The notes beneath the pieces are model-generated. The model was not told the DNA's origin. It was given only the letters and a program-made list of their open reading frames with translations, and did not search any database. Made by a program: the position numbers and the translations under genes. Below, piece by piece: positions 19,760 through 28,692 of a stretch of DNA of 64,000 nt. Origin of the DNA: Pseudomonas cremoricolorata (GTDB taxonomy: Bacteria > Pseudomonadota > Gammaproteobacteria > Pseudomonadales > Pseudomonadaceae); NCBI RefSeq assembly GCF_000759535.1, contig NZ_CP009455.1, positions 4,526,001 through 4,590,000 on the forward strand. The letters are read 5' to 3'. How positions within the stretch are numbered: the first letter of the stretch is position 1; each line of letters starts with the position of its first letter.

Positions 19760-20569
19760 ATGCCTACCATCATCGGTCTCGCCGCGATCGCCAGAAGCGG
19801 CAAGGACACCGTCGCCTGCATGCTGCTCGAGTATCCTCAAGTGGCCGCCTATGCCCTGGCCGACCCGCTGAAGCTCGGGTGCCAGGCACTGTTTGGCCTG
19901 AACGACGAGCAAGCCTGGCAAGACCCGTACAAAGAACTGCCGATCGACCTGTGGGGCACTTCTCCACGGCAGATGTTCCAGCGCGCGGGCACGGAATGGA
20001 TGCGGCATGATAATCCAGACCACTGGCTGCTGCGAGCGGATCGACAGCTCAACCACCCTGCCCCCCCTTACCGCTGCGCAAGCACCGAGCAACTGGCTTC
20101 CCCGCAGGCAGCGCTGTGGCTGGCCGTGCAGGCCTTCTGGGGCCTCAGTCATGGGCAGACCTGGAGCCTGGCGGGCAGGTCCGAGCGCGATCCTTACTGG
20201 GGAAAAACGCCACACGAGATGTTCGACGTTCTGACCGCCTGCGTCGAACGTGATATACCCGACTACGCGACTAAACGCGCCCGCAACCCGGTCCATGAAG
20301 GTACCCGTCGCCTGACCGATGCCGCCGGCAAATCGGTGTTCGTCATCAAGGACATCCGCTACGAGAACGAAGCGGCATTTTGGAGGGCCCATGGCGGGGT
20401 GATCTGGCACATCGTCCGTGATGATGCGGTCAGGGTGCACGCCCACTCCTCGGAGCTCGGAATCGAGCGCGCCGAGGGCGACGTGGTCATTGAAAACAAC
20501 GACTCACTGGCAACCCTGCAACGGGCGGTACAACACGCCTGGCGCCAGCAGATCGAACGTCAGGCCTGA
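19760..20569 (+). CDS. Phage-type deoxynucleoside monophosphate kinase (T4 gp1-like), at the usual tmk position
   Basis: 269 aa from the ATG at 19760. The N-terminus MPTIIGLAAIARSGKDTVA is a P-loop of the dNMP-kinase form (G-x4-SGKDT), followed by AYALADPLKLGCQALFGL with the DPLK phrase typical of T4 gene 1-like kinases. Such enzymes phosphorylate several dNMPs including dTMP. The middle repeats a phrase, PIDLWGTSPRQMFQRAGTEW versus ERDPYWGKTPHEMFDVLTACVE, possibly an internal duplication. It is not similar to bacterial Tmk, which begins with an LEGPEGAGKST-type loop. It is oriented against the operon and lies between holB and mltG exactly where tmk sits in other pseudomonads. Its family is fairly secure; its role as a tmk replacement is inference. 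Confidence 0.65.
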   Translation: MPTIIGLAAIARSGKDTVACMLLEYPQVAAYALADPLKLGCQALFGLNDEQAWQDPYKELPIDLWGTSPRQMFQRAGTEWMRHDNPDHWLLRADRQLNHPAPPYRCASTEQLASPQAALWLAVQAFWGLSHGQTWSLAGRSERDPYWGKTPHEMFDVLTACVERDIPDYATKRARNPVHEGTRRLTDAAGKSVFVIKDIRYENEAAFWRAHGGVIWHIVRDDAVRVHAHSSELGIERAEGDVVIENNDSLATLQRAVQHAWRQQIERQA

Positions 20570-20601
20570 CCTGCCGCCGCTCCCCGCCGCCTGGCGTGAG
20601 A

Positions 20602-21798
20602 CTATTGCGCCGCGTCGCTCTGCTGCGCGCGAGCCGGCTTCTCGGCGGGCTCTGGCGTGGATGCGTCGGGCCCGATCCCTGCCGGCGCGTCATCCTCTTT
20701 GTTCTGTGACGCTTCCTGAGCTGGCTCGGATGCCGGGCTTGGTACGCCTGGTGCAGCCTTGCCGCCCGGCGCTGGGCTGGAACGGTAGTCGGCGCGGCGC
20801 TTGAGCTGATACTCGCGCACCGCCGAATTGTGATCGTTCAGATCATCGGAAAACACATGACTGCCATCGCCGCGGGCAACGAAATACAGACTCGTGCCTG
20901 CCGAGGGGTTAAGGGCTGCATGAATGGCCTCCCGGCCGACCATGGCAATCGGCGTAGGCGGCAGGCCCACCATGGTGTAGGTATTGTAGGGGGTCGGTTC
21001 ACGCAAGTCGGCGCGGGTGATGCGCCCGTTGTATCGCTCGCCCATCCCGTAGATGACCGTAGGATCGGTCTGCAGCATCATGCCCAGGCGCAGGCGGCGA
21101 ATGAACACGCCGGCGATCTGCCCGCGCTCCTGTGGAATACCGGTTTCCTTCTCGACCAGCGACGCCATGATAAGCGCCTGGTAGGGGTCTCGATACGGTA
21201 GATCGGTCGCACGTGCCGCCCATTCCTGAGCCAGCACATCGTCGAGGCGCATGTAAGCCTGCTGCAGTAGCTCGACGTCGGTCATGCCGCGCACGAAACG
21301 GTAGGTGTCAGGGAAGAACCGGCCCTCAGGGAACACACCTGAATGACCCAGCTTGTCCATGACTTCAGCATCGCTCAAGCCATCGAGGGTGTGCTGCAAC
21401 GTGTCATGTCTGGCCAGCGCAGCGCGCACCTGGCGGAAATTCCAGCCCTCCACCAAGGTGAGGGTGTACTGCACCACGTCACCACGGCGCCAGGCGTCGA
21501 ACAGTTCACCCATGGTCATGCCGGGGGTCAGGCGATACTCGCCGGTGTGCAAGGGCGTGCCCGCCATATTGAAGCGCCAGTACAGACGCAACCACAGCGG
21601 GTCATCGAGCAGTCCGTCCTGCTGCATTCGGTAAAACATGCGGTTGGGCGTGGTGCCGCTCGGCACTTCGAGCATACGCTCGGCGCTGAGCTGAATTGGC
21701 TGATCGACCACGGAATGGACCTTCCAGGCCGCCCAGCCGAACGTCAGGCCCGCCAGGACCAGGGCAATCTCAAGCAGCAGGAGGAATTTACGTCTCAC
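20602..21798 (-). CDS. mltG: Endolytic murein transglycosylase MltG
   Basis: 398 aa (YceG-like). One N-terminal membrane anchor (residues 5-25, FLLLLEIALVLAGLTFGWAA) leads to a periplasmic LysM-like part and the catalytic domain, with the Glu in MASLVEKETGIPQERG near residue 215. It cleaves nascent glycan strands and sets their length. The C-terminal 70 residues (after YQLKRRADYRSS) are low-complexity Pro/Ala/Glu and beyond the normal end of the family. It follows pabC by 3 bp. Confidence 0.93.
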   Translation of the reverse strand: MRRKFLLLLEIALVLAGLTFGWAAWKVHSVVDQPIQLSAERMLEVPSGTTPNRMFYRMQQDGLLDDPLWLRLYWRFNMAGTPLHTGEYRLTPGMTMGELFDAWRRGDVVQYTLTLVEGWNFRQVRAALARHDTLQHTLDGLSDAEVMDKLGHSGVFPEGRFFPDTYRFVRGMTDVELLQQAYMRLDDVLAQEWAARATDLPYRDPYQALIMASLVEKETGIPQERGQIAGVFIRRLRLGMMLQTDPTVIYGMGERYNGRITRADLREPTPYNTYTMVGLPPTPIAMVGREAIHAALNPSAGTSLYFVARGDGSHVFSDDLNDHNSAVREYQLKRRADYRSSPAPGGKAAPGVPSPASEPAQEASQNKEDDAPAGIGPDASTPEPAEKPARAQQSDAAQ

Positions 21799-21801
21799 GA
21801 A

Positions 21802-22617
21802 TCAGGTATCCAGTAGCGCGCGGGCAACGGCCTGCAGTGTACGGGTGAGCGGGCCTGGCGACCAGTTCAGCTCGCCACAGCCACGTACCGGCCAGATGCC
21901 GTACACGCTATTGCAAACGAACACTTCATCGGCCTTGGCCAGGTCATCGTGGGAAAGGTCGCCGATATGCACCGGAATGTGCAGCCGATCGGCCTGCTCG
22001 ATCAGCGCAGCACGCATCACGCCCGCCACGCCACATCGGCTGAGGTCGGCGGTAGACAACTGACCGCTGCACACCAGAAACAGGTTGCTGTAGACGCCTT
22101 CAATGACTCTGCCATGCATATCGCGCATCAATCCTTCGGCGTGTTCGACGTCATGCCATTCGGCGCGCGCCAGCACTTGTTCGAGGCGATTGAGATGTTT
22201 GAGCCCAGCCAGGCGGGGTTGTTCCGACAGGCGCGTCTGGCAGCTGAAGAGGCGGATACCCTGTTCGGCGTTTCCTGCAGGGTACGCCGGCAACGGACCG
22301 GACTGGAGAATACGCCGCGCTGGCGAAGCGGGAGAAAACGCATAACCGCGCTGACTGTCGCCGCGGGTGAGAATGAGCTTGACCACGCCTTCGCCCAGCT
22401 CAGTGGCGTAGCGTTCGACTTCGTCGCGCAGCAGCGCCGAGTCGACCTCGAGCAGAAGACGCTCGCAGCCGTGGGCCAGGCGGGCGAGATGGCCGTCGAG
22501 CAGGCTCGGCCGGCCGCCTCGCACGGCGATGGTCTCGAACAGACCATCGCCGTAGGCCAAGCCGCGATTCTGTACATTCAGCACAGAAGCCCGGTGGCCA
22601 TCCACCCAGGTATGCAT
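21802..22617 (-). CDS. pabC: Aminodeoxychorismate lyase PabC
   Basis: 271 aa fold-type IV PLP enzyme making 4-aminobenzoate for folate. The start [20 protein letters not shown] matches the family; longer in-frame sequence upstream is antisense to nothing functional and lies within fabF. Seen are GLAYGDGLFETIAV, the PLP lysine in KHLNRLEQVLAR (near 140) and EGVYSNLFLV. Its ATG overlaps the fabF TGA by one base (TGATG), so the pair is translationally coupled. Confidence 0.93.
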   Translation of the reverse strand: MHTWVDGHRASVLNVQNRGLAYGDGLFETIAVRGGRPSLLDGHLARLAHGCERLLLEVDSALLRDEVERYATELGEGVVKLILTRGDSQRGYAFSPASPARRILQSGPLPAYPAGNAEQGIRLFSCQTRLSEQPRLAGLKHLNRLEQVLARAEWHDVEHAEGLMRDMHGRVIEGVYSNLFLVCSGQLSTADLSRCGVAGVMRAALIEQADRLHIPVHIGDLSHDDLAKADEVFVCNSVYGIWPVRGCGELNWSPGPLTRTLQAVARALLDT

Positions 22618-23861
22618 CAACCCTGGAACCGGCGGAACACCAGCGATCCGTTGGTACCGCCGAAGCCGAAGGAGTTGGACAGCACGACATCGATCGGCAT
22701 GCTGCGCGCCTGATGCGGCACGAAGTCCAGATCGCAACCTTCGTCAGGCTCGTCCAGGTTGATGGTCGGCGGCGCCATCTGGCTGTTGATCGCCAGAACA
22801 CTGAAGATCGCCTCTACCGCACCGGCTGCGCCCAGCAGATGCCCAGTCATCGACTTGGTCGAGCTGACCGCGAGCTTGTAGGCGTGCTCGCCAAACACCT
22901 GCTTGATGGCTGCCACTTCGGCGATGTCGCCTGCTGGGGTAGAGGTGCCGTGGGCGTTGATGTAGCTGACCTGCTCGGGGGCGATGCCCGCATCGCGCAG
23001 GGCGTTGGCCATGCAGCGGGCGGCGCCTTCGCCAGTCTCGGGCGGCGAGGTCATGTGGTAGGCGTCGCCGCTCATGCCGAAGCCGACCAGCTCGGCATAG
23101 ATGGTGGCGCCTCGCGCCTGGGCATGCCCGAGCTCTTCGAGAACCAGAGCCCCCGCCCCATCGGACAGGACGAAGCCATCGCGGCCCTTGTCCCAGGGAC
23201 GGCTGGCTCGGGCAGGCTCATCGTTGCGTGTCGACAAGGCACGCGAGGCGCCAAAACCACCCATGCCAAGGCCGCAGGCGGCCATTTCGGCACCGCCGGC
23301 AATCATCACGTCGGCTTCACCGTAGGCGATGTTGCGTGCAGCCATGCCAATGCAATGGGTACCGGTGGTACAGGCGGTGGAAATAGCGTAATTGGGTCCC
23401 TGCAGCCCCAGATGGATCGACAGGAAACCGGAAATCATGTTGATGATCGAACCCGGCACGAAGAACGGCGAGATCCGCCGAGGCCCCTGTGCATGCAAGG
23501 TGCGGCTGGTGTCTTCGATGTTGGTCAGGCCGCCGATGCCCGAGCCCATGACCACACCGATGCGCTCGCGGTTGTCATCACTGATGTCCAAGCCGGCATT
23601 GCGTACCGCCTGGAAACCCGCCGCCAGGCCATACTGGATGAACAGATCGAGTTTGCGTGCTTCCTTCGCCGACAGGTACTGCTCGACTTCAAAACCTTTC
23701 ACCGAGCCGCCAAAGCGGGTGGAGTAGGCGGTCAAGTCGGTATGTTCGATCGGACCGATACCGCTGCGTCCAGCCAGAATACCCTGCCAAGTGCTAGGTA
23801 CGTCAGTACCCAGGGGCGACAGCATCCCCATACCGGTGACCACGACGCGTCTACGCGACAC
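22617..23861 (-). CDS. fabF: 3-oxoacyl-ACP synthase II
   Basis: 414 aa condensing enzyme that elongates acyl-ACP with malonyl-ACP. The catalytic Cys is in [12 protein letters not shown] (near residue 164), and the histidines are in [12 protein letters not shown] and [14 protein letters not shown]. It lies 103 bp after acpP, with a terminator hairpin between them, so part of its expression may come from readthrough. Confidence 0.97.
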   Translation of the reverse strand: MSRRRVVVTGMGMLSPLGTDVPSTWQGILAGRSGIGPIEHTDLTAYSTRFGGSVKGFEVEQYLSAKEARKLDLFIQYGLAAGFQAVRNAGLDISDDNRERIGVVMGSGIGGLTNIEDTSRTLHAQGPRRISPFFVPGSIINMISGFLSIHLGLQGPNYAISTACTTGTHCIGMAARNIAYGEADVMIAGGAEMAACGLGMGGFGASRALSTRNDEPARASRPWDKGRDGFVLSDGAGALVLEELGHAQARGATIYAELVGFGMSGDAYHMTSPPETGEGAARCMANALRDAGIAPEQVSYINAHGTSTPAGDIAEVAAIKQVFGEHAYKLAVSSTKSMTGHLLGAAGAVEAIFSVLAINSQMAPPTINLDEPDEGCDLDFVPHQARSMPIDVVLSNSFGFGGTNGSLVFRRFQG

Positions 23862-23899
23862 AGTACTCTCCTTTTCAAATGACTACGGCTCTTGCAAAG

Positions 23900-23936
23900 A
23901 AAAAACCGCACGCCAGTGACGGCAGTGCGGTTTTTC
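23900..23936 (-). terminator. Terminator/attenuator after acpP
   Basis: The minus-strand stem AAAACCGCAC/GTGCGGTTTT, with a 15-nt loop and T6 tail, lies between acpP and fabF. It would let acpP be expressed far above fabF, matching the large cellular need for acyl carrier protein. Confidence 0.8.
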
Positions 23937-23964
23937 CCGACAAGAAGCGTCGACTACTTGCGTC

Positions 23965-24201
23965 TTAAGCCTTGTGGTTATTGACGTAGTCGATTGCAGC
24001 TTGAACGGTAGTGATCTTCTCGGCTTCTTCGTCCGGAATCTCGGTTTCGAATTCCTCTTCCAGAGCCATCACCAGCTCAACGGTGTCAAGCGAATCGGCA
24101 CCCAGGTCATCGACGAAGGACTTATCGTTGGTCACATCCTCTTCTTTGACGCCCAGTTGCTCGGCGACGATTTTCTTGACGCGTTCTTCGATGGTGCTCA
24201 T
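23965..24201 (-). CDS. acpP: Acyl carrier protein
   Basis: 78 aa acidic four-helix carrier. The phosphopantetheine-accepting Ser is in [20 protein letters not shown] (Ser37). A TTAGGAGT site precedes the start. It is transcribed with fabG upstream and possibly also from a promoter in the 200-bp gap before it, where a TATAAA hexamer is seen at about 24255. Confidence 0.98.
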   Translation of the reverse strand: MSTIEERVKKIVAEQLGVKEEDVTNDKSFVDDLGADSLDTVELVMALEEEFETEIPDEEAEKITTVQAAIDYVNNHKA

Positions 24202-24402
24202 ACCTAGTTTTCACTCCTAATGGACATATGTCAGGCAGCTGACCGGTGGGTAATTTTATAGAAAGACGCCCGCTTTTCAAGCGTAAAGCGTTTTCAGGTG
24301 AATCACCGCTCAGTTACCTGGAATCTGGTTGCAGCTTTATAAGGGATTTTAGGCTCGCAGTATGACTGTTTTTTGAAGCAGTCCGTCACATTTGCCAGCA
24401 GG

Positions 24403-25143
24403 TTACATGTACATACCGCCGTTCACCGGAATGGTCGCACCGGTGACGTAGGCTGCGCCTTCAGAGGCGAGGAACCCCACCACCTTGGCGATTTCGTCAG
24501 CCTGACCCAGACGTCCCAAAGGAATCTGCGACTGCAGACTCTCACGTTGCGCCTCGGGCAGCTCACGGGTCATGTCGGTATCGATGAAGCCCGGCGCTAC
24601 CGAATTGACCGTGATACTACGCGAACCGACTTCACGCGCCAGGGCACGGCTGAAGCCTTCAAGGCCCGCCTTGGCAGAGGCGTAGTTGACCTGGCCGACG
24701 TTGCCCATTGCACCGACGACCGAGCCGATGCTGATGATACGGCCCCAGCGGGCCTTGGTCATGCCGCGCAGAACGCCCTTGGACAGACGGTACAGGCTGT
24801 TGAGGTTGGTATCGATCACATCGAACCACTCGTCGTCTTTCATCCGCAACATGAGGTTGTCGCGGGTGATGCCGGCGTTGTTGACCAGAATGGTCGGGGC
24901 GCCAAACTGCTCGCCAATGGCTGCCAGAACGGCCGTGACCGACTCGTCGCTGGTGACATTGAGGGCCATGCCAGTACCGCTGATGCCGTGCTCCTTGAGG
25001 GTTTCGGCGATACGCTGCGCGCCAGAGTCGGAGGTGGCGGTACCGATGACGGTCGCGCCTTGGCGGCCCAGCTCAAGCGCGATGGCCTGGCCAATACCAC
25101 GGCTGGCGCCGGTGACGAGTGCAACTTTACCTTGCAGGCTCAT
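24403..25143 (-). CDS. fabG: 3-oxoacyl-ACP reductase
   Basis: 246 aa short-chain dehydrogenase that reduces 3-oxoacyl-ACP with NADPH. The start MSLQGKVALVTGASRGIGQA is preceded by GGAGA. The cofactor loop TGASRGIG, NNAG (residues 88-91) and the catalytic Tyr-Lys in NYASAKAGLEGF (about 152-156) are intact. It stands 16 bp after fabD. Confidence 0.97.
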   Translation of the reverse strand: MSLQGKVALVTGASRGIGQAIALELGRQGATVIGTATSDSGAQRIAETLKEHGISGTGMALNVTSDESVTAVLAAIGEQFGAPTILVNNAGITRDNLMLRMKDDEWFDVIDTNLNSLYRLSKGVLRGMTKARWGRIISIGSVVGAMGNVGQVNYASAKAGLEGFSRALAREVGSRSITVNSVAPGFIDTDMTRELPEAQRESLQSQIPLGRLGQADEIAKVVGFLASEGAAYVTGATIPVNGGMYM

Positions 25144-25159
25144 GCAAGTTTCTCCTAAA

Positions 25160-26098
25160 TCAGGCCAGTGCCGCGCGGGTTGCGGCAACGGCGTCAGGGG
25201 TGTTGAGGTTGTAGGTGGTCACGCCGTCGGCGCAGCGCTTGTTCAGGCCGGCCAAAACCTTGCCCGGCCCACACTCCACCAGGTTCGCCGCACCTTGTGC
25301 GGCCAGCGCCTGGACGCATTCGACCCAGCGAACCGGCTGGTATAGCTGGGCCAGCAGGTCTTGCTTGAGCGCCTCCAGATCGGTTGCAACACCAGCGCTG
25401 ACATTCTGCACGACAGGAATGGCCGGAGCCTTCCAGTCGATGCCCTGCACGGCTTCTGCGAAGCGTTCGGCAGCAGGCTTCATCAGTGCACAGTGGGACG
25501 GCACGCTGACCGCCAGGGGCATGGCGCGCTTGGCACCGGCAGCCTTGCACAACTCGGTGGCGCGATCGACAGCCGCCTTGTCACCGGCAATGACCACCTG
25601 CCCCGGCGAGTTGAAGTTGACCGCACTGACGATCTGACCTTGAGCCGCTTCGGCGCAGATTTCCACGACTTTGGCGTCATCGAGCCCAAGAATTGCCGCC
25701 ATGCCGCCCTGTCCGGCAGGCACGGCATCCTGCATCAACTGCCCGCGCCGCTCGACCAGGCGCACGGCCTCGGCGAGCGTCAGGCTGCCCGCGGCCACCA
25801 GCGCACTGTACTCACCCAGGCTGTGGCCTGCGACGAAGGCAGGACGAGCCCCGCCCTGCGCCAGCCATAGACGCCAGAGCGCGATCGAAGCAGTGAGAAT
25901 CGCCGGTTGCGTCTTGTCGGTCTGGTTGAGCTGCTCGAGCGGACCTTCCTGGACCAACGCCCAGAGATCATACCCCAGGGCAGCCGACGCCTCCTTGAAC
26001 GTTTCAATGATGAGCGGCTGCTCGGCGCCCAGCTCGGCGAGCATGCCTAGCGACTGGGAGCCTTGCCCGGGAAAGACGAATGCGAGGGATGCAGACAT
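25160..26098 (-). CDS. fabD: Malonyl-CoA-ACP transacylase
   Basis: 312 aa. It loads malonyl groups onto ACP. The start is the ATG giving MSASLAFVFPGQGSQSLG; the longer open frame upstream runs through the plsX gap. Catalytic Ser is in AGHSLGEYSALVAAG (near 93), with Arg in the SIALWRLW region and His in VPSHCALMKPAA. It lies between plsX (101-bp gap) and fabG. Confidence 0.97.
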   Translation of the reverse strand: MSASLAFVFPGQGSQSLGMLAELGAEQPLIIETFKEASAALGYDLWALVQEGPLEQLNQTDKTQPAILTASIALWRLWLAQGGARPAFVAGHSLGEYSALVAAGSLTLAEAVRLVERRGQLMQDAVPAGQGGMAAILGLDDAKVVEICAEAAQGQIVSAVNFNSPGQVVIAGDKAAVDRATELCKAAGAKRAMPLAVSVPSHCALMKPAAERFAEAVQGIDWKAPAIPVVQNVSAGVATDLEALKQDLLAQLYQPVRWVECVQALAAQGAANLVECGPGKVLAGLNKRCADGVTTYNLNTPDAVAATRAALA

Positions 26099-26199
26099 GG
26101 AACAAGCCCTTATGATCGTGTCATCGATGAGGTGCGCCGGAACCTGGCCCGACGCGCAGTCTGAAAACTTGGATGAAAACCCCGACCCACCGGTCACAT

Positions 26200-27234
26200 T
26201 CAACCGCCCGGGGGTTCCGGAGAACGCGGCAGTAGATCCTCGAGCTGACCACGCAGGCGCTCAGGCACGTTATGCCGGATTTCGCTGAGCGCGCGCTCAA
26301 TGGCACTCTGAAACCCTTGCATGCCCGCCGAACCATGGCTCTTGATGACGATGCCCTGAAGCCCGAGAAAGCTGGCGCCGTTGTGTCGTGCAGGTGCCAG
26401 TTCGGCGCGCAGACGCCTGAGCAGGGGCAATGCCAGCACGCCAGCAAGGCGGGCCAGCAACCCCGAACGGAACAATGCCTGCAGACGCTCGCCGATCATG
26501 CTGGCCAGACCTTCGCTCGACTTGAGCACGGCATTGCCGACGAAGCCGTCGCACACCACTACGTCAGCCTCGCTTCGGTACAAGCCATCGCCTTCGACGA
26601 AACCGACGTAGTTCAACCCTCGCGCCTCGCTCAGCAGCGATGCGGCCTGCCTGACCTGCTGATTACCCTTGATTTGCTCGGTACCGACATTGAGCAGTGC
26701 GATTCTTGGCCGAGCGATGCCCAGCGTCTGAGCGGCGACCGCGCCCATGACGGCGAACTGGTACAGCTGTTCGGCCGTGCAATCGACATTGGCACCAAGG
26801 TCGAGCAGCTGACAGAAACCGCAGTGGGTCGGAATAGCCGCCACCATGGCCGGCCGGTCGATGCCCGGCAGGGTCTTGAGCACGAATCGCGACAACGCCA
26901 TCAGCGCGCCGGTATTGCCGCCACTGACGCAGGCCTGGGCCTTGCCGTCACGGACCAGCTCCAGCGCCACGCGCATGGAGGAATCGGGCTTGCTGCGCAA
27001 CGCCTGCGCAGGTCGCTCGTCCATACCGATCGCTTCGCTGGCTGCAGCGATGGACAGCCGTGTGCGCTCGACAGCAGAGAGGCCGCTGACAAGTTCTTCG
27101 AGAAGTGAGGGTTGTCCAACAAGAATGAGGTGAAGCGAGGGAGTAGCTTTAAGACAGGCGATGCTGGCCTGAACAATGAGACGGGGACCGAAGTCCCCAC
27201 CCATCGTATCGATCGCGATGATCTGAGCGGACAA
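26200..27234 (-). CDS. plsX: Phosphate acyltransferase PlsX
   Basis: 344 aa. It makes acyl-phosphate from acyl-ACP for the first step of phospholipid synthesis. The family opening [14 protein letters not shown] and the motifs [14 protein letters not shown] and [28 protein letters not shown] are present. The gene starts 3 bp after rpmF, in the conserved rpmF-plsX-fab order that links ribosome and lipid synthesis. Confidence 0.97.
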   Translation of the reverse strand: MSAQIIAIDTMGGDFGPRLIVQASIACLKATPSLHLILVGQPSLLEELVSGLSAVERTRLSIAAASEAIGMDERPAQALRSKPDSSMRVALELVRDGKAQACVSGGNTGALMALSRFVLKTLPGIDRPAMVAAIPTHCGFCQLLDLGANVDCTAEQLYQFAVMGAVAAQTLGIARPRIALLNVGTEQIKGNQQVRQAASLLSEARGLNYVGFVEGDGLYRSEADVVVCDGFVGNAVLKSSEGLASMIGERLQALFRSGLLARLAGVLALPLLRRLRAELAPARHNGASFLGLQGIVIKSHGSAGMQGFQSAIERALSEIRHNVPERLRGQLEDLLPRSPEPPGG

Positions 27235-27237
27235 GGA

Positions 27238-27420
27238 TTACTCGTCAGCGCCCTTGTCGACCACTTTGCGGCCACGGTATACGCCTTCTGGCGAAACGTG
27301 GTGACGCAGGTGAACTTCACCAGTGCTCTTCTCTACCGACAGCGCGTTTTCCGACAGGGCGTCGTGCGAACGGCGCATGTCACGGGCAGAGCGGGATTTT
27401 TTGTTCTGCTGAACAGCCAT
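27238..27420 (-). CDS. rpmF: 50S ribosomal protein L32
   Basis: 60 aa basic protein, [20 protein letters not shown] at the N-terminus, as in gammaproteobacterial L32. The zinc-binding cysteines of some L32 proteins are absent, which is normal for this lineage. A TTAGGAG site precedes the start. It lies 13 bp after yceD. Confidence 0.97.
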   Translation of the reverse strand: MAVQQNKKSRSARDMRRSHDALSENALSVEKSTGEVHLRHHVSPEGVYRGRKVVDKGADE

Positions 27421-27433
27421 AATTGATTAACTC

Positions 27434-27961
27434 CTAAACGTTTGGGTCACGCTTTAACTGCGCCAAAACACTGAACGGGTTGGACCGCGATACCTCGTCC
27501 TTGCTCGGCTCGGGCTCATCTGCGCCCGCCGGCTGCTGGCATTCTTCCGGATGATGAGCAGGCACGATAGGCAGAGCGAGCAATAGCTCTTCTTCGATCA
27601 GCGCCTGCAGATCCAAAGGATCTTCGCCCAGTTCCAGCACGTCATAGCCTTTCGGCAACGACTGGGTATTCGCACCCTCCTTCACCACGGCGTAGGTACA
27701 TTCGCTGTGGATCGGCAGGGTGACCAGCTCAAGACAACGCTGGCAAACCATCTTGACCTCGACGTCCAGCTCCGTGTGGATGACCACGGCGTGCTGTTCA
27801 TCTCGTTCAAAATCGAACTTCGCCTGCACCGTACCGACATTATCGGAAAGCGGGTCGCAGAGTCTTTCCAAATCAGCGAGCTGCAGCGAACCCTGGAGGG
27901 TTACGCCACGGTCGGCCAATTTGCGCGGGTCAACGTGAGGTGGAATCGGGTCATTCAACAT
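27434..27961 (-). CDS. yceD: YceD/DUF177 23S rRNA accumulation protein
   Basis: 175 aa (MLNDPIPPHVDPRKLADRGV at the N-terminus, typical of pseudomonad YceD). The two-cysteine segment VKMVCQRCLELVTLPI near residue 75 is conserved in DUF177. The family is needed for normal 23S rRNA levels. It is the first gene of the rpmF-plsX-fab block. The promoter -10 ends only 9 bp before the ATG and no Shine-Dalgarno is visible, so the mRNA is likely leaderless or nearly so. Confidence 0.92.
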   Translation of the reverse strand: MLNDPIPPHVDPRKLADRGVTLQGSLQLADLERLCDPLSDNVGTVQAKFDFERDEQHAVVIHTELDVEVKMVCQRCLELVTLPIHSECTYAVVKEGANTQSLPKGYDVLELGEDPLDLQALIEEELLLALPIVPAHHPEECQQPAGADEPEPSKDEVSRSNPFSVLAQLKRDPNV

Positions 27962-27970
27962 AGGCGCAGC

Positions 27971-27999
27971 ATTCTAGGGATGCACCCTGCCCCTGTCAA
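27971..27999 (-). promoter_or_regulatory. Strong sigma70 promoter of yceD-rpmF-plsX-fab
   Basis: On the minus strand a perfect TTGACA (27994-27999) and TAGAAT (27971-27976) are spaced by 17 bp. The predicted transcription start falls 1-3 bases before the yceD ATG. Confidence 0.75.
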
Positions 28000-28053
28000 A
28001 GGAAATTAGGCGCCGTTACGTATGTTAAGGTTGCGCCGAACTGCCCGGAGTCC

Positions 28054-28635
28054 ATGATGCTTCCTTTATTACTCGCCTCCAGCTCGCCCTACCGTCGCGA
28101 ACTGCTGCAACGCCTGCGGCTGCCGTTCGCCTGGAGCAGTCCCGATATCGACGAAAAACGCCTTGAGCACGAGCCGCCAGAGGCGCTGGTCAAGCGCCTG
28201 GCCCAAGCGAAAGCCCAGGCGCTGGCAACTGCCCACCCCGAACATCTGATCATCGGTTCCGACCAAGTGGCGGTACTGGATGAACAGGTGCTGGGCAAAC
28301 CCCATACGCCCGAACGCGCCTGCGAACAACTGCTGGCCGCAAGCGGCAAATCGGTGACCTTCCTCACCGGACTGGCACTGCTCAACACCCACACAGGACA
28401 GTGCCAGGTCGACTGCGTGCCGTTTACCGTCAACTTCAGGGCTCTGGATCGAGCCTGCATCGAACGCTACATCCAGGCAGAGCGACCGCTGGACTGCGCA
28501 GGCAGCTTCAAGGCCGAAGGCCTGGGCATCAGCCTGTTCCAGAGCACCTCCGGCAGCGACGCCACCAGCCTTATCGGCCTGCCGCTCATCCGCCTGGTGG
28601 ACATGCTGCTGCACGAACACGTGAGCGTGCCCTGA
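28054..28635 (+). CDS. Maf/YceF nucleoside triphosphate pyrophosphatase
   Basis: 193 aa (or 192 from the adjacent second ATG). It hydrolyses non-canonical or modified nucleotides; the YceF subgroup prefers 7-methyl-GTP. The family opening LLLASSSPYRRELLQRL, IIGSDQVAVLDEQVLGKP, and DCAGSFKAEGLGISLF, matching the YceF subgroup, are seen. It is divergent from yceD and sits in the same genomic position as pseudomonad maf-2 genes. Confidence 0.92.
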   Translation: MMLPLLLASSSPYRRELLQRLRLPFAWSSPDIDEKRLEHEPPEALVKRLAQAKAQALATAHPEHLIIGSDQVAVLDEQVLGKPHTPERACEQLLAASGKSVTFLTGLALLNTHTGQCQVDCVPFTVNFRALDRACIERYIQAERPLDCAGSFKAEGLGISLFQSTSGSDATSLIGLPLIRLVDMLLHEHVSVP

Positions 28636-28641
28636 ATGCAC

Positions 28642-28675
28642 AGCGGGGCGAGCCGATCACTCGGCTCGCCCCGCT
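28642..28675. terminator. Perfect 15-bp inverted repeat between maf and the sppA-like gene
   Basis: AGCGGGGCGAGCCGA and its exact complement enclose TCAC. It lies between two convergent genes and is probably a bidirectional terminator. There is no T tract, so termination may be inefficient or the hairpin may protect 3' ends. Confidence 0.55.
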
Positions 28676-28692
28676 TCGCCTGAGCGGCGGAC

